DNA of 64,000 nt from an uncultured Tropicimonas sp. (GTDB lineage Bacteria > Pseudomonadota > Alphaproteobacteria > Rhodobacterales > Rhodobacteraceae): positions 1 to 64,000 of the forward strand of contig CANMIP010000006.1 of the NCBI GenBank assembly GCA_947497945.1, in the 5' to 3' direction. Below the pieces are notes generated by a model that made no database searches, was not told the DNA's origin, and saw only the letters and a list, made by a program, of their open reading frames with translations. Positions within the stretch are counted from its first letter, which is position 1. The number at the start of each line of letters is the position of its first letter. Shown here piece after piece: positions 34,427 through 43,567 of the stretch. The translations under genes were made by a program, and so were the position numbers.

Positions 34427-35494
34427 TTGCGTGACACGGATCTTCAGGCGGCCGGGGGGGCGCTGCTGGCCTGGTATGACAGGCATGCCCGCGAGATGCC
34501 CTGGCGGGTCGGCCCGGCGGCGCGGCTGGCGGGCGTCCGGCCGGACCCCTACCGTGTCTGGCTCTCCGAGGTCATGTTGCAGCAGACCACCGTTGCGGCC
34601 GTGATTGCGAAATTCCTCCGCTTCACCGCGCTCTGGCCGGATGTCCATGCGCTGGCCGCGGCCGAGGAGGCCGAGATCATGGCCGAATGGGCAGGGCTGG
34701 GATATTACGCCCGCGCCCGCAACCTGCACAAATGCGCCCGCATGGTCTCGCAGGATCTGGACGGGCAGTTCCCCGACAGCCGGGAGGCGTTGCTGAAGCT
34801 TCCCGGAATCGGCCCCTATACCGCCGCCGCGATCGCCTCCATCGCCTTTGACCGCCCGGAAACCGTCGTGGACGGCAATGTCGAACGCGTGATCTCGCGC
34901 CTCTTCGCGGTCGAGACGCCCTTGCCGGCCTCCAAGCCGGAGCTGACCGGGCTGGCAGCACGGCTGACGCCACAGGCGCGCCCCGGCGATCACGCGCAGG
35001 CGATGATGGATCTCGGGGCGACGATCTGCACGCCGGGCCAGCCGGCCTGCGGCATCTGCCCGCTGGTTGGGCCCTGCGCGGCGCGCGCGCGCGGCCTCGC
35101 GCCGGACTTGCCGCGCAAGACCCCCAAACCCGCCAAGCCGGTGCGCCTTGGCTTCGCCTATATCGCCCGGCGCGCGGACGGGGCCCTGCTGCTGGAGCGT
35201 CGTCCGCCGCGCGGGCTTCTTGGGGGCATGCTGGCCTGGCCCTGCTCGGACTGGGGCGACGCGCCGCAGGAGATCCCTCCCCTGGTGGCCGCGTGGCAGC
35301 CCGTGCCGGGCGAGGTCCGCCACACCTTCACGCATTTCCACCTGCGCCTTGCCCTGCGGGTCGCGCGCGTCAGCGAGGAGGCACAGGCAAACCGGGGCGA
35401 TTTCGTGGACACCCGCGCCTTTCGCCCCGAGGCATTGCCGACCGTGATGCGCAAGGCCTGGCAGCTCGCGGAAACTGCCCTTCCCGCTCTTTGA
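34427..35494 (+). CDS. mutY: A/G-specific adenine DNA glycosylase
   Basis: MutY removes adenine mispaired with 8-oxoguanine. The 355-residue product has the catalytic glutamate in WLSEVMLQQTTVAAV, the helix-hairpin-helix LLKLPGIGPYTAAAIASIAF followed by the catalytic aspartate in VVDGNVERVISRLFAV, the [4Fe-4S] cluster cysteines in ICTPGQPACGICPLVGPC, and a C-terminal NUDIX-like 8-oxoG recognition domain (ALLLERRPPRGLLGGMLAWP). The start is a TTG at 34427 with GGGAG eight bases upstream; no in-frame ATG fits. It diverges from the DUF721 gene and precedes alkB by 56 bp. Confidence 0.97.
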   Translation: MRDTDLQAAGGALLAWYDRHAREMPWRVGPAARLAGVRPDPYRVWLSEVMLQQTTVAAVIAKFLRFTALWPDVHALAAAEEAEIMAEWAGLGYYARARNLHKCARMVSQDLDGQFPDSREALLKLPGIGPYTAAAIASIAFDRPETVVDGNVERVISRLFAVETPLPASKPELTGLAARLTPQARPGDHAQAMMDLGATICTPGQPACGICPLVGPCAARARGLAPDLPRKTPKPAKPVRLGFAYIARRADGALLLERRPPRGLLGGMLAWPCSDWGDAPQEIPPLVAAWQPVPGEVRHTFTHFHLRLALRVARVSEEAQANRGDFVDTRAFRPEALPTVMRKAWQLAETALPAL

Positions 35495-35550
35495 TCCGGC
35501 GCCAAAAAGGCGTAGCGTCGCCGCATCTTTTTCTGCCCGCAGGTCCGACG

Positions 35551-36690
35551 ATGATCTCCTCAACCGAAGTCGCCCGTTTCCGGAACGCGTTGCCGTTCTG
35601 GCTTTCGCTGCTCATGGTGCCGCTGGCCGTGCTCGCCGCGCGGCAAGGCGGGGTCTGGGTCTTCGTGCTGCCGCTCTTCTCCTGGGGGATGTTCTCGATC
35701 CTCGACCAGATCACCGGGCTCTACGAGGAGAATGCCGATCTCGCCACCACGGACGACCAGCTCGTCTGGTATCGGGCGATCACCATGATCTGGTTCCCGA
35801 TCCAGTTCGGCACGTTGCTCTGGCTGCTCTGGTACGTGCCCGGGGCGGAGCATCTCTCGACCGGCGAGAAGCTCATGGTCTTCTTCGGCATGGGCGTCGT
35901 CTCGGGGACGACCGGCATCGTCTATGCCCATGAACTCTTCCACCAGACCAACCGGCTCGAACGCTGGCTGGGCGACCTGCTCATGTGTTCCGTCCTCTAC
36001 GGCCATTTCCGCACCGAACACCTGCTGGTCCATCACCCCTGGGTCGGCACCCCGCGCGACGCGGTGACCGCGCGCTACAACGAGGGGTTCCACCGTTTCT
36101 TCTTCCGGGTCCTGCCGGCCTGCTGGCGCTCGGCCTTCCGGGCGGAGAAGGCGATGCTGGCGCGCAAGGGGCTGCCCTGGCATCACCGGTCGAACCCGTT
36201 CTGGCGCTACTGGGCGCTGCAGAGCACCTTCCTGCTGCTGGCCTTCCTCGTCGGTGGCTGGGTCGGGCTTGGGCTCTTCTGCTGGCAGGCGCTGGTGGCG
36301 GTCTGGCAACTGGAGATCGTCAACTATGTCGAGCATTATGGCCTGACGCGCAAACATCTCGGCGAGGGGCGCTACGAGCATGTCCTGCCGCGCCATAGCT
36401 GGAATTCCTCGCATCGGGCGACGAACTGGCTGCTGATCAACCTGCAGCGCCATTCGGACCATCATTACAAGCCCATGCGCCGCTTCCCCTTGCTGCAGAC
36501 CTACAGCACCGACGAGGCGCCACAGCTGCCCTATGGCTACCCGGTGATGACCTTCTCGGCGATGATCCCGCCGCTCTGGCGGCGGCGGATGAACCCGAAG
36601 GTGCGCGCCTGGCGCAAGCAGTTCTATCCCGAGATCGAGGATTGGACCCGGTACAAGTCCGCGACAAACCCGATGCCGCGGAACAGTTGA
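35551..36690 (+). CDS. alkB: Alkane 1-monooxygenase (AlkB)
   Basis: A 379-residue integral-membrane di-iron hydroxylase that oxidises n-alkanes to 1-alkanols with electrons from rubredoxin. Six or so transmembrane helices are visible. All histidine boxes are present: H127-ELF-H131, E156-H157-LLV-H161-H162, the NYVEHYG signature at 258-264 and LQRHSDHH at 298-305. The start at the ATG at 35551 gives the family N-terminus; the longer frame overlaps mutY. There is no rubredoxin gene, rubredoxin reductase or alcohol dehydrogenase beside it, so redox partners must be encoded elsewhere. Stand-alone alkB genes are common in marine Rhodobacterales. Confidence 0.96.
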   Translation: MISSTEVARFRNALPFWLSLLMVPLAVLAARQGGVWVFVLPLFSWGMFSILDQITGLYEENADLATTDDQLVWYRAITMIWFPIQFGTLLWLLWYVPGAEHLSTGEKLMVFFGMGVVSGTTGIVYAHELFHQTNRLERWLGDLLMCSVLYGHFRTEHLLVHHPWVGTPRDAVTARYNEGFHRFFFRVLPACWRSAFRAEKAMLARKGLPWHHRSNPFWRYWALQSTFLLLAFLVGGWVGLGLFCWQALVAVWQLEIVNYVEHYGLTRKHLGEGRYEHVLPRHSWNSSHRATNWLLINLQRHSDHHYKPMRRFPLLQTYSTDEAPQLPYGYPVMTFSAMIPPLWRRRMNPKVRAWRKQFYPEIEDWTRYKSATNPMPRNS

Positions 36691-37075
36691 CCGGGGCGGG
36701 CCTGCCGACAGCACCAACCTCCGCCGGTCCACGAATGGCGCGCCGCGTCGGAGACCGCAGAGGATTGCAGGATCAAGCTCGACCTCCGACAAAAACAGGT
36801 GTTCGCCTCCCGTTCATGGCGCCGAAGGTCGATCAATGAAAACGGTGCGATTGGTCACCGGTGCCCCAGCCCTCTTTCTGGCCGCGACCCGGATTCGATC
36901 CGGCCTTGTGCTGCGCAGTCGTCGAATCTGCCCAGACCGAACGCGAACGGTCCGTTGCGGACATCCATCATACTGGCAAACGTCGCAGCGCTGCTTGCGC
37001 AGCGCTGCCGTTCATACGCTCTGCAGCATTTTGGCTGGCTCTCTGTCAACCAATCAGGCTTCTCGGTTCAAGACC
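36691..37075. other. Gene-free stretch between alkB and the ArsC/Spx-like gene
   Basis: No gene seen. A hairpin of two copies of the palindrome GCAGCGCTGC (36985-36994 and 36999-37008) separated by TTGC lies in the right half and could end transcripts from either side; it has no T-tract. Confidence 0.45.
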
Positions 37076-37405
37076 TCAGCCTGCCAGCAAAGCCTTTTGC
37101 ACCTCCTCGTCCCAGCCCAGATAAAACTTGTCTCGATCGCGAATTACCGGGCGAGCCATCACCTTGGGGCGGGCAGAGATCTGCGCCTCCGCTTCAGAGT
37201 TTTTCAGCCAGTCGTTGAGCGCCCGGTAGTCATTGGACTTTCGATCCACCAGCCGATCACCGAACTCCGTAATCAACTCGGCCAGTTCCGCTTCGTCCAG
37301 AGGCTCTGCCCTGACATCGCGAAAACTGACGTCCTTGCCCTCTGACTCCAACGCCTTGCGGGCCTTTTGACAAATCGCGCAGGTGTTCAGTCCGTAGATC
37401 ATCAT
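37076..37405 (-). CDS. ArsC/Spx-family thioredoxin-like protein
   Basis: A 109-residue protein of the ArsC/Spx/YffB family. It starts MMIYGLNTCAICQKARKALE, with a C9-x-x-C12 redox pair, then VSFRDVRAEPLDEAELAELI, and a C-terminal RPKVMARPVIRDRDKFYLGW with the cis-proline/arginine that binds the substrate anion in ArsC. It may be a glutathione- or thioredoxin-linked reductase; arsenate reduction is not certain, as no ars genes are nearby. The first of two ATGs, at 37405, has AAGGAG seven bases upstream. Single gene. Confidence 0.9.
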   Translation of the reverse strand: MMIYGLNTCAICQKARKALESEGKDVSFRDVRAEPLDEAELAELITEFGDRLVDRKSNDYRALNDWLKNSEAEAQISARPKVMARPVIRDRDKFYLGWDEEVQKALLAG

Positions 37406-37772
37406 ATCGCAATCTCCTTTGGCGACTACTCCGCAATCTCCTGTATCGAACACGGTGACGCAACCACTCGGTCCGGCCTGGCCGCCCGGACGCCTCCCGG
37501 ACCATCGGCATTTTTCCGGGGCTGCTTCTTGTAGTTTCAGGACCGGCCCGATCCCGACCTCGGGCAACCTTTCATGTTGCTGCAGTGCGACCCGTCAAAG
37601 CTGCCTTTCGCTGCAAGCGCAACACCCGGATCGGGTCCAACGCACGGATCGCGGGCCCTGCGGTCCGAGCGACAATGGCGACGCAGGCGCCGGCATGGCA
37701 GCTTCGCCGTGCGTCCATGCCCTTTCAGCGCGCCATTTCAATGACCGCTGCAGCTCAGAGCGCCACCCCACC
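37406..37772. other. Gene-free stretch upstream of the ArsC/Spx-like gene
   Basis: No gene seen. The left part carries the ArsC/Spx promoter. The right part leads to the ccrM terminator. Reading frames here are Arg/Ser/Pro-rich and unlike proteins. Confidence 0.45.
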
Positions 37773-37804
37773 AAAAAAAGCCCCGCCATCTTTCGAGGCG
37801 GGGC
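37773..37804 (-). terminator. Rho-independent terminator of ccrM
   Basis: On the minus strand an 8-bp stem GCCCCGCC / GGCGGGGC with a 9-base loop is followed by seven T (37773-37779), about 54 bases after the ccrM stop. Confidence 0.92.
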
Positions 37805-37857
37805 AAGTTGGTGTCACTGTGTCAGGCCACAGGCACCGGCGGTAACTCTTTGAAATT

Positions 37858-39061
<1,204 letters not shown>

Positions 39062-39063
<2 letters not shown>

Positions 39064-39691
39064 AAAGGCTTGTCGAATTCTCTTGATACAAGATGTTGCG
39101 GACCGGTGCGAAGGAACGCCTATGATGTGGGGTCACCCCCAAATCTCGGAGTGCCTTTTTGTGCACAGCTGTGGGGTAACCCGCGTTGCTCTCCCAGCCG
39201 TAGCCGGGATGCTGTTGCGCCAAATCCACCATGAGGCGATCCCGCGCGACCTTGGCGACGATGGAGGCCGCGGCAATCGACAGGCTCTTCGCGTCGCCCT
39301 TCACGATCGTCTGCCCGGGGCAGGGGATTTCGGCCGGCATCCGGTTGCCGTCGATCAAAGCGAGGTCCGGCAGGACCGGGAGCTGGGCCAGGGCGCGCTC
39401 CATGGCGAGATGAGAGGCGCGCAGGATGTTCAGCGCGTCGATCTCCTTGACGGAGACATGAACAATGGCGACCTGCGCGGTTGCATGGATCGCCTCGGCC
39501 AGCGCCGCGCGGCGGGCGAAGGAGAGCTTCTTGGAATCGTTGAGACCTTCGGGAATGGCGTCGCGGTCCAGCACCACGGCGGCGGCGGTCACCGGGCCGG
39601 CAAGCGGGCCGCGACCAACCTCGTCGACACCGGCAACGATCCGGGCGCCGCTCTTCCAGCCGAGGGTCTCAAAAGTCAGATCGGGTTTCAT
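39062..39691 (-). CDS. rnhB: Ribonuclease HII
   Basis: RNase HII cleaves RNA in RNA-DNA hybrids, including single misincorporated ribonucleotides. The 209-residue product has the catalytic [19 protein letters not shown] motif (first D-E pair), [38 protein letters not shown] (third acidic residue) and [15 protein letters not shown] (fourth acidic residue). The ATG at 39691 gives the family N-terminus; longer frames upstream are not supported, though the ribosome-binding site is weak. It is upstream of ccrM, an order conserved in alphaproteobacteria. Confidence 0.97.
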
Positions 39692-40087
39692 GCCCGAACC
39701 GGACCGCAAGCGCGCCCCGGATGCAAGCGGAATGCGGTCAGGATTTGCGCGGGAAACTCCCCGGGCGGGCAGACCAACGCCAACGGCCCGGAGCCGAACG
39801 TGGCGAGACAGGCCGCGAAAGGCGGAAGCGAGCCCAACCTTGCCGTTGATGCAGATCGCAGGACCTGTCGCATAGGGCGGAGAATGGCTGTTTTCCGCAG
39901 CTGCGAACCAATCAAACCGCAACGTTGAAGCCCGAATTCCACATTCCCTTGAACCAAAGTGCTTCCTGCGCTGCCGCAGGGGGCAATCCAGCGGTGTCTA
40001 CCTGGCCGAGGACCTGACTGCTGTGCCGATCCTGCGGGCATCCGCCAAGCAAGCCAGAAAGGAGCAAATCCGGGTTTGGAGTCTTTC
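39692..40087. other. Gene-free stretch upstream of rnhB
   Basis: No gene seen. It must hold the rnhB promoter. Frames on both strands are low quality. Confidence 0.45.
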
Positions 40088-40116
40088 AAAAAAAGCGGGC
40101 GACCGAAGCCGCCCGC
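40088..40116 (-). terminator. Rho-independent terminator of the VPLPA-CTERM gene
   Basis: On the minus strand a 7-bp stem GCGGGCG / CGCCCGC with an 8-base loop is followed by seven T (40088-40094), about 28 bases after the gene's stop. Confidence 0.9.
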
Positions 40117-40143
40117 GTCTTGATTGTGAAAGCGAAGTACAGG

Positions 40144-40734
40144 CTAGGCTGTCTTGCGGCGGCGAACGATGCCAAACGCGCCGAGAGCAGTCAACAAAAG
40201 CATGCCACCTGCGGGGAGCGGTACCGGGCTCACGCCGTAAGAAACGTTGTCGTAACCGGCAGATTCTCCGGCGACGGCGCGGAACGAGATCGTAGTAAAC
40301 GCCGTGTCGGAAACGAACCCGACAAACGACCGAACGTTGCTCGAAAACACGGGCATCGTGTAGGTTGAGCCGGCAAGATCGACGACCTCACGTTCGATGC
40401 CGTCATTTACCGCAAAAAGATCGACGCCGAAGTAGTTGATCGCCATGTCGAAAACGAAAGTAATGACATCGTTTGTAAAGCCAAGGCCCTGCACATGCGC
40501 GGTGCCATCAACATTCATGAACCCGCTGCCATTCGAGCTTATTTTGACACCTCCATAGGTGCCGCTGTGGGACAAGGTAAAATCGCCGACATCGACGGAG
40601 CCGGACGAAAAGGCGGCGTCTGTGGTGTAGCTGTTAAACGTCTCCGTTGTCAGGCTGCTTGCAGCCGTCTCAAACGAAGTACGATTGCTATATTGCGTAA
40701 CGGCCGCGTTTGCGACACCGGTTGTGGCCAGCAA
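40144..40734 (-). CDS. VPLPA-CTERM sorting-domain protein (signal peptide frameshifted)
   Basis: A surface-protein-like product of about 196 residues ending in VPLPAGGMLLLTALGAFG plus IVRRRKTA: a VPLPA motif, a transmembrane helix and a basic tail, the signal recognised by exosortase-type enzymes in marine alphaproteobacteria. The body is Ser/Thr/Gly-rich and beta-structured. The frame as it stands has only a TTG start at 40734, inside a signal peptide. Upstream, an ATG at 40766 with AAGGA in front would give MKKAITLTFAALLATTGVAN if the five-base A run had one more A. So either a base is missing or the gene is frameshifted. No exosortase gene is in the window. Confidence 0.8.
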   Translation of the reverse strand: MLATTGVANAAVTQYSNRTSFETAASSLTTETFNSYTTDAAFSSGSVDVGDFTLSHSGTYGGVKISSNGSGFMNVDGTAHVQGLGFTNDVITFVFDMAINYFGVDLFAVNDGIEREVVDLAGSTYTMPVFSSNVRSFVGFVSDTAFTTISFRAVAGESAGYDNVSYGVSPVPLPAGGMLLLTALGAFGIVRRRKTA

Positions 40735-40766
40735 AGCCGCAAAAGTCAGTGTGATAGCTTTTTCAT

Positions 40767-41355
40767 GTTAATCCTTGTCTGAAAGGTACCAATATTGGTC
40801 CGTATTTTGGACTTTCCGCGGACCTGACTTTTCGTGAAAAGACAGCGATCCGCCCACCCGTAGCGTTCAACCTACACGAATTGACACCAATACCTACAGA
40901 ATTTCGCTTTGGAACGGAGTTCAGACTTGCGCAGACCATGTTTTGGCGGATCACGAGAGACAATTCGTGCTGCTGACGCGATTGTTCCCGAATGCGCAAC
41001 AATCTCTTGGGAATCCATGATGCACGATCCGAAAAGCAGCCTCCGCAAATTGGGCGGGTGTCGAACCTGTCGGCTGTCTACAGTTTCCTGTTCGAGACAC
41101 GCTCTTGCGCGGAGCCGGATCAGGCGTGGCGCGCTTTCCTCTGCCCCGAATCCGCCCGGCCCCCCACGGGCTGTCCCGAAAAAATGGTCGTAATTCCGGT
41201 CAAAACCCAGGGTAAAAACGACCGAAAATGCGTACGGAATCCCGAATTGGGGCCCTTTCGGAGGGATTTTCCGTTGTTGGCGCTACTTCACGTATGAAAA
41301 CGACCGTATTTTCGGTCAATTCCCCTCCCGGTTTCGTACGAATTGACCGGTTTCT
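40767..41355. other. Gene-free stretch upstream of the VPLPA-CTERM gene
   Basis: No gene seen in about 590 bp. A perfect 12-bp palindrome ACCAATATTGGT lies at 40788-40799, 22 bases before the ATG, with CTTTTC-GT-GAAAAG nearby: both could bind a regulator. The left-most part of the GST side (41187-41349) is AT-rich and contains several GACCG/CGGTC motifs, including a 9-bp inverted repeat CGGTCAATT (41313-41321) / AATTGACCG (41341-41349). Confidence 0.5.
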
Positions 41356-41961
41356 CTAGCCCGATGCGGCCTTTCCGAGCCCCATCACCCGTTGCAATGC
41401 CGGGCGTTGCATCATCCGGCCGAGATAGTCGGAAAGCTGCGGTTCGACGATGGAGAAGCGGGCAACCTGGGCCCAGATGCCACAATGGGTGAGCAGGATG
41501 TCGGGGACGGTCATGGTGTCGCCCATCAGGAACGGGCCGTCGGCCATGCGGGAGGTGAGCACCTTCTGGCTTTGCTCGAACTCCCATTTGAGGCTCTTCT
41601 TGATCGCGCTCTCGCGCAGCTCCTCGGGGAGGATGAAGCTGTGGCGCGCCGCCATCCAGAGCGCGGCGTCGAACTCGTCGAGCAGGAACTGGGTCAGGCT
41701 GTCCTGCCGGGCGCGCTCAAGCGAGCCGGCCGGAAAGGTCAGGCCGCCATGGCGGTCGGCGAGGAAGGCGAGGATGGCGGTGGAATCGGTAATGGGCGTG
41801 TTCTCGGCAACGAGCACGGGCACCTTGCCGGTCGGGTTCAGCGCCACGACATCGGGCGAGCGGGGCGCCGCGGAGACATGCTCATAGTCGAGATCAAGCT
41901 CCTCAAGCGCCCAGAGCACCCGCAGGGTGCGGCTCTTCGGGCTGCCGATTACCTTGTACAT
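41356..41961 (-). CDS. Glutathione S-transferase family protein
   Basis: A 201-residue GST. The N-terminal thioredoxin fold (about 1-78) reads MYKVIGSPKSRTLRVLWALE, with the catalytic serine/tyrosine region SPKSRT, the cis-proline in LNPTGKVPVLV and the glutathione-binding acidic-serine pair in ITDSTAILAFLAD. The C-terminal half is helical (FLMGDTMTVPDILLTHCGIW, the N-capping motif of GSTs). The ATG at 41961 follows GGAGGAACAGGAC. Substrate unknown. Single gene, close to but separate from holA. Confidence 0.93.
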   Translation of the reverse strand: MYKVIGSPKSRTLRVLWALEELDLDYEHVSAAPRSPDVVALNPTGKVPVLVAENTPITDSTAILAFLADRHGGLTFPAGSLERARQDSLTQFLLDEFDAALWMAARHSFILPEELRESAIKKSLKWEFEQSQKVLTSRMADGPFLMGDTMTVPDILLTHCGIWAQVARFSIVEPQLSDYLGRMMQRPALQRVMGLGKAASG

Positions 41962-42041
41962 GTCCTGTTCCTCCCGCAGTCGCTCCACGCTGGCACGGGC
42001 TGCGCGGAGGGTAAAGGCGGAAATGCCGCAGGGGCGCGGCG

Positions 42042-43073
42042 TCAGCGGCCGTGGCTCTTGAGCATGGCCAGCCGGAGGAACATCCGCTCCACCTGCGCCA
42101 TCTGCGGCGCGGTCTGCCCGCCCGAGCGCAGCGCAAGGTCGGTATCAACGAGGATCGACAGGGCGGTTTCGAGCTTGCGCGTTCCCCATTCCTGCGCCTG
42201 CCGGATCATGCGGTCGCGGCGCGGGCCGAAGATCGGCGGGCGCTGGCGGGCGATGCCGGCAGCGGGCCCCTTGGGGTCCGCGCTCGCAGCGTGCAGGGCG
42301 CGGAAATGGCGGGTGGCGAAGATGATCAGGGTGGTTGGCTTTTCGCCCTGCCCGTCGAGCTTCTGCATCAGCGGGCCGACCTCGCGGTGGCGCCCTTCGG
42401 CCACAGCGCGCAGGAGGTCGTCGGTGGCGGCCTCGATCGTTGCCGGGGCGAGGCTGGCAATTTCGTCGCTCGCCAGGGGCGTCTCGTCGCCGATCTTGTA
42501 AAGCGCGATCTTCTCGAGCGTCTGGCGGAAGTCGCCCGGGTCGAGCGCGCGGGCGAGGGCTTCGAGATCGGCCATCGCGGCGGGGTCGACCTGCGCCATG
42601 CCGGCGCGCTTCAGCTCGGCCTCGATCTCGGCACGGCTGGGCGGGTCGTCATAGATCGCGGCGCAGACGGCGTTGCCATGGCCCTCGAAGAGCTTGCGCA
42701 GCTTGGACGAGGCCTTGAGCTGACCGGCCGTGGCCACGATCATCGCGTCGCCGGGCTGCCACTCTTCCAAGGCGGCGACCATCGCCGGGGTCTGGCCGTC
42801 GGTCATGTCCTCCACCAGCACGGCGCGCTGTCCGGGGAAGAAGCCCGTTGCCTTGACCGCATCGAGCAGGGCGGCGCCGTCGCGGCGAAGCTCGGCGCCG
42901 TTCATCCGGGTCAGGCGCATCTCGTCATCGCCCCTGGGGCCGATCAGGCTGGCCACGAGGTCCTGCCGCTTTATCGCGACCCGCATCGCGTCGGCACCAT
43001 AGATCAGGATCCCGGCACGGCGTGGATCGGGCTTGGAGAAGAAGGCCGTGGCGTCGCGCGGGGAGAGTTTCAC
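42042..43073 (-). CDS. holA: DNA polymerase III delta subunit
   Basis: The delta subunit of the clamp-loader opens the beta sliding clamp. The 343-residue protein has the AAA+-like three-domain layout: N-terminal KPDPRRAGILIYGADAMRVA, a KLRKLFEGHGNAVCAAIYDD stretch, and a C-terminal helical collar with LIIFATRHFRALHAA and RMIRQAQEWGTRKLETALSI followed by LVDTDLALRSGGQTAPQMA. Its ATG overlaps the lptE stop by four bases, so lptE and holA are coupled. It is the last gene of the DUF3576-leuS-lptE-holA operon. Confidence 0.95.
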   Translation of the reverse strand: MKLSPRDATAFFSKPDPRRAGILIYGADAMRVAIKRQDLVASLIGPRGDDEMRLTRMNGAELRRDGAALLDAVKATGFFPGQRAVLVEDMTDGQTPAMVAALEEWQPGDAMIVATAGQLKASSKLRKLFEGHGNAVCAAIYDDPPSRAEIEAELKRAGMAQVDPAAMADLEALARALDPGDFRQTLEKIALYKIGDETPLASDEIASLAPATIEAATDDLLRAVAEGRHREVGPLMQKLDGQGEKPTTLIIFATRHFRALHAASADPKGPAAGIARQRPPIFGPRRDRMIRQAQEWGTRKLETALSILVDTDLALRSGGQTAPQMAQVERMFLRLAMLKSHGR

Positions 43074-43567
43074 GGCAGCCAGCTCGTCCCGGTCGCGTAG
43101 AGGCGGCTGACCACCTCGTCGGCCATCAGGATCATCAGGCGTTCCAGGGCGTCGGTTTGCGACGCGCGGGTGGCGACGGTGGTGCCGATCGCGGAGTAGC
43201 CGGTGAAGTTGCTCACGGTTCCGCTGGTCAGGGTCTCGTTCGTGGTCCGGTCGATGACGCTGTAGGTGATCCTTCCGGTCACGTGATAGCGATAGGTCGA
43301 ATTGCTGGGCGTGATGGCGAGGCTGTCAAAGTCGAATTTGACCGAGTAATTGAGCTGGTACGGGGCCGCATCATTGCGCCCCAGCCGGTCTTCGATCCGA
43401 TCGACAAAGGCAAAGCTGTACTTGTCCCTGGGCTCGCTTGGCAGGATCTGGCCGCGCAGGCGGTCGCCGGACTGGCCGGGCGCATAGGCAGGCTGGAAGC
43501 CGCAACCGGCCAGCAGGCCGGCGGCGACGATCCCCGCGACAAGCTGCCGGCGGTCAGACCACGACAT
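43070..43567 (-). CDS. lptE: LPS-assembly lipoprotein LptE
   Basis: LptE is the outer-membrane lipoprotein that plugs LptD and helps insert lipopolysaccharide. The 165-residue product has a lipoprotein signal peptide ([20 protein letters not shown] then GCGFQPAY, lipobox LLAGC at about residue 22). Typical LptE text follows: [29 protein letters not shown] and [20 protein letters not shown]. Its start overlaps the leuS stop by 14 bases and its stop overlaps the holA start, so the three genes form a tight coupled string, the normal alphaproteobacterial order. Confidence 0.95.
   Translation of the reverse strand: MSWSDRRQLVAGIVAAGLLAGCGFQPAYAPGQSGDRLRGQILPSEPRDKYSFAFVDRIEDRLGRNDAAPYQLNYSVKFDFDSLAITPSNSTYRYHVTGRITYSVIDRTTNETLTSGTVSNFTGYSAIGTTVATRASQTDALERLMILMADEVVSRLYATGTSWLP

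Noticed and set aside
36841-36920. tRNA-like text (GGATTCGATC flanked by GC-rich bases)
   Set aside because: No complete cloverleaf or acceptor stem could be built around it.
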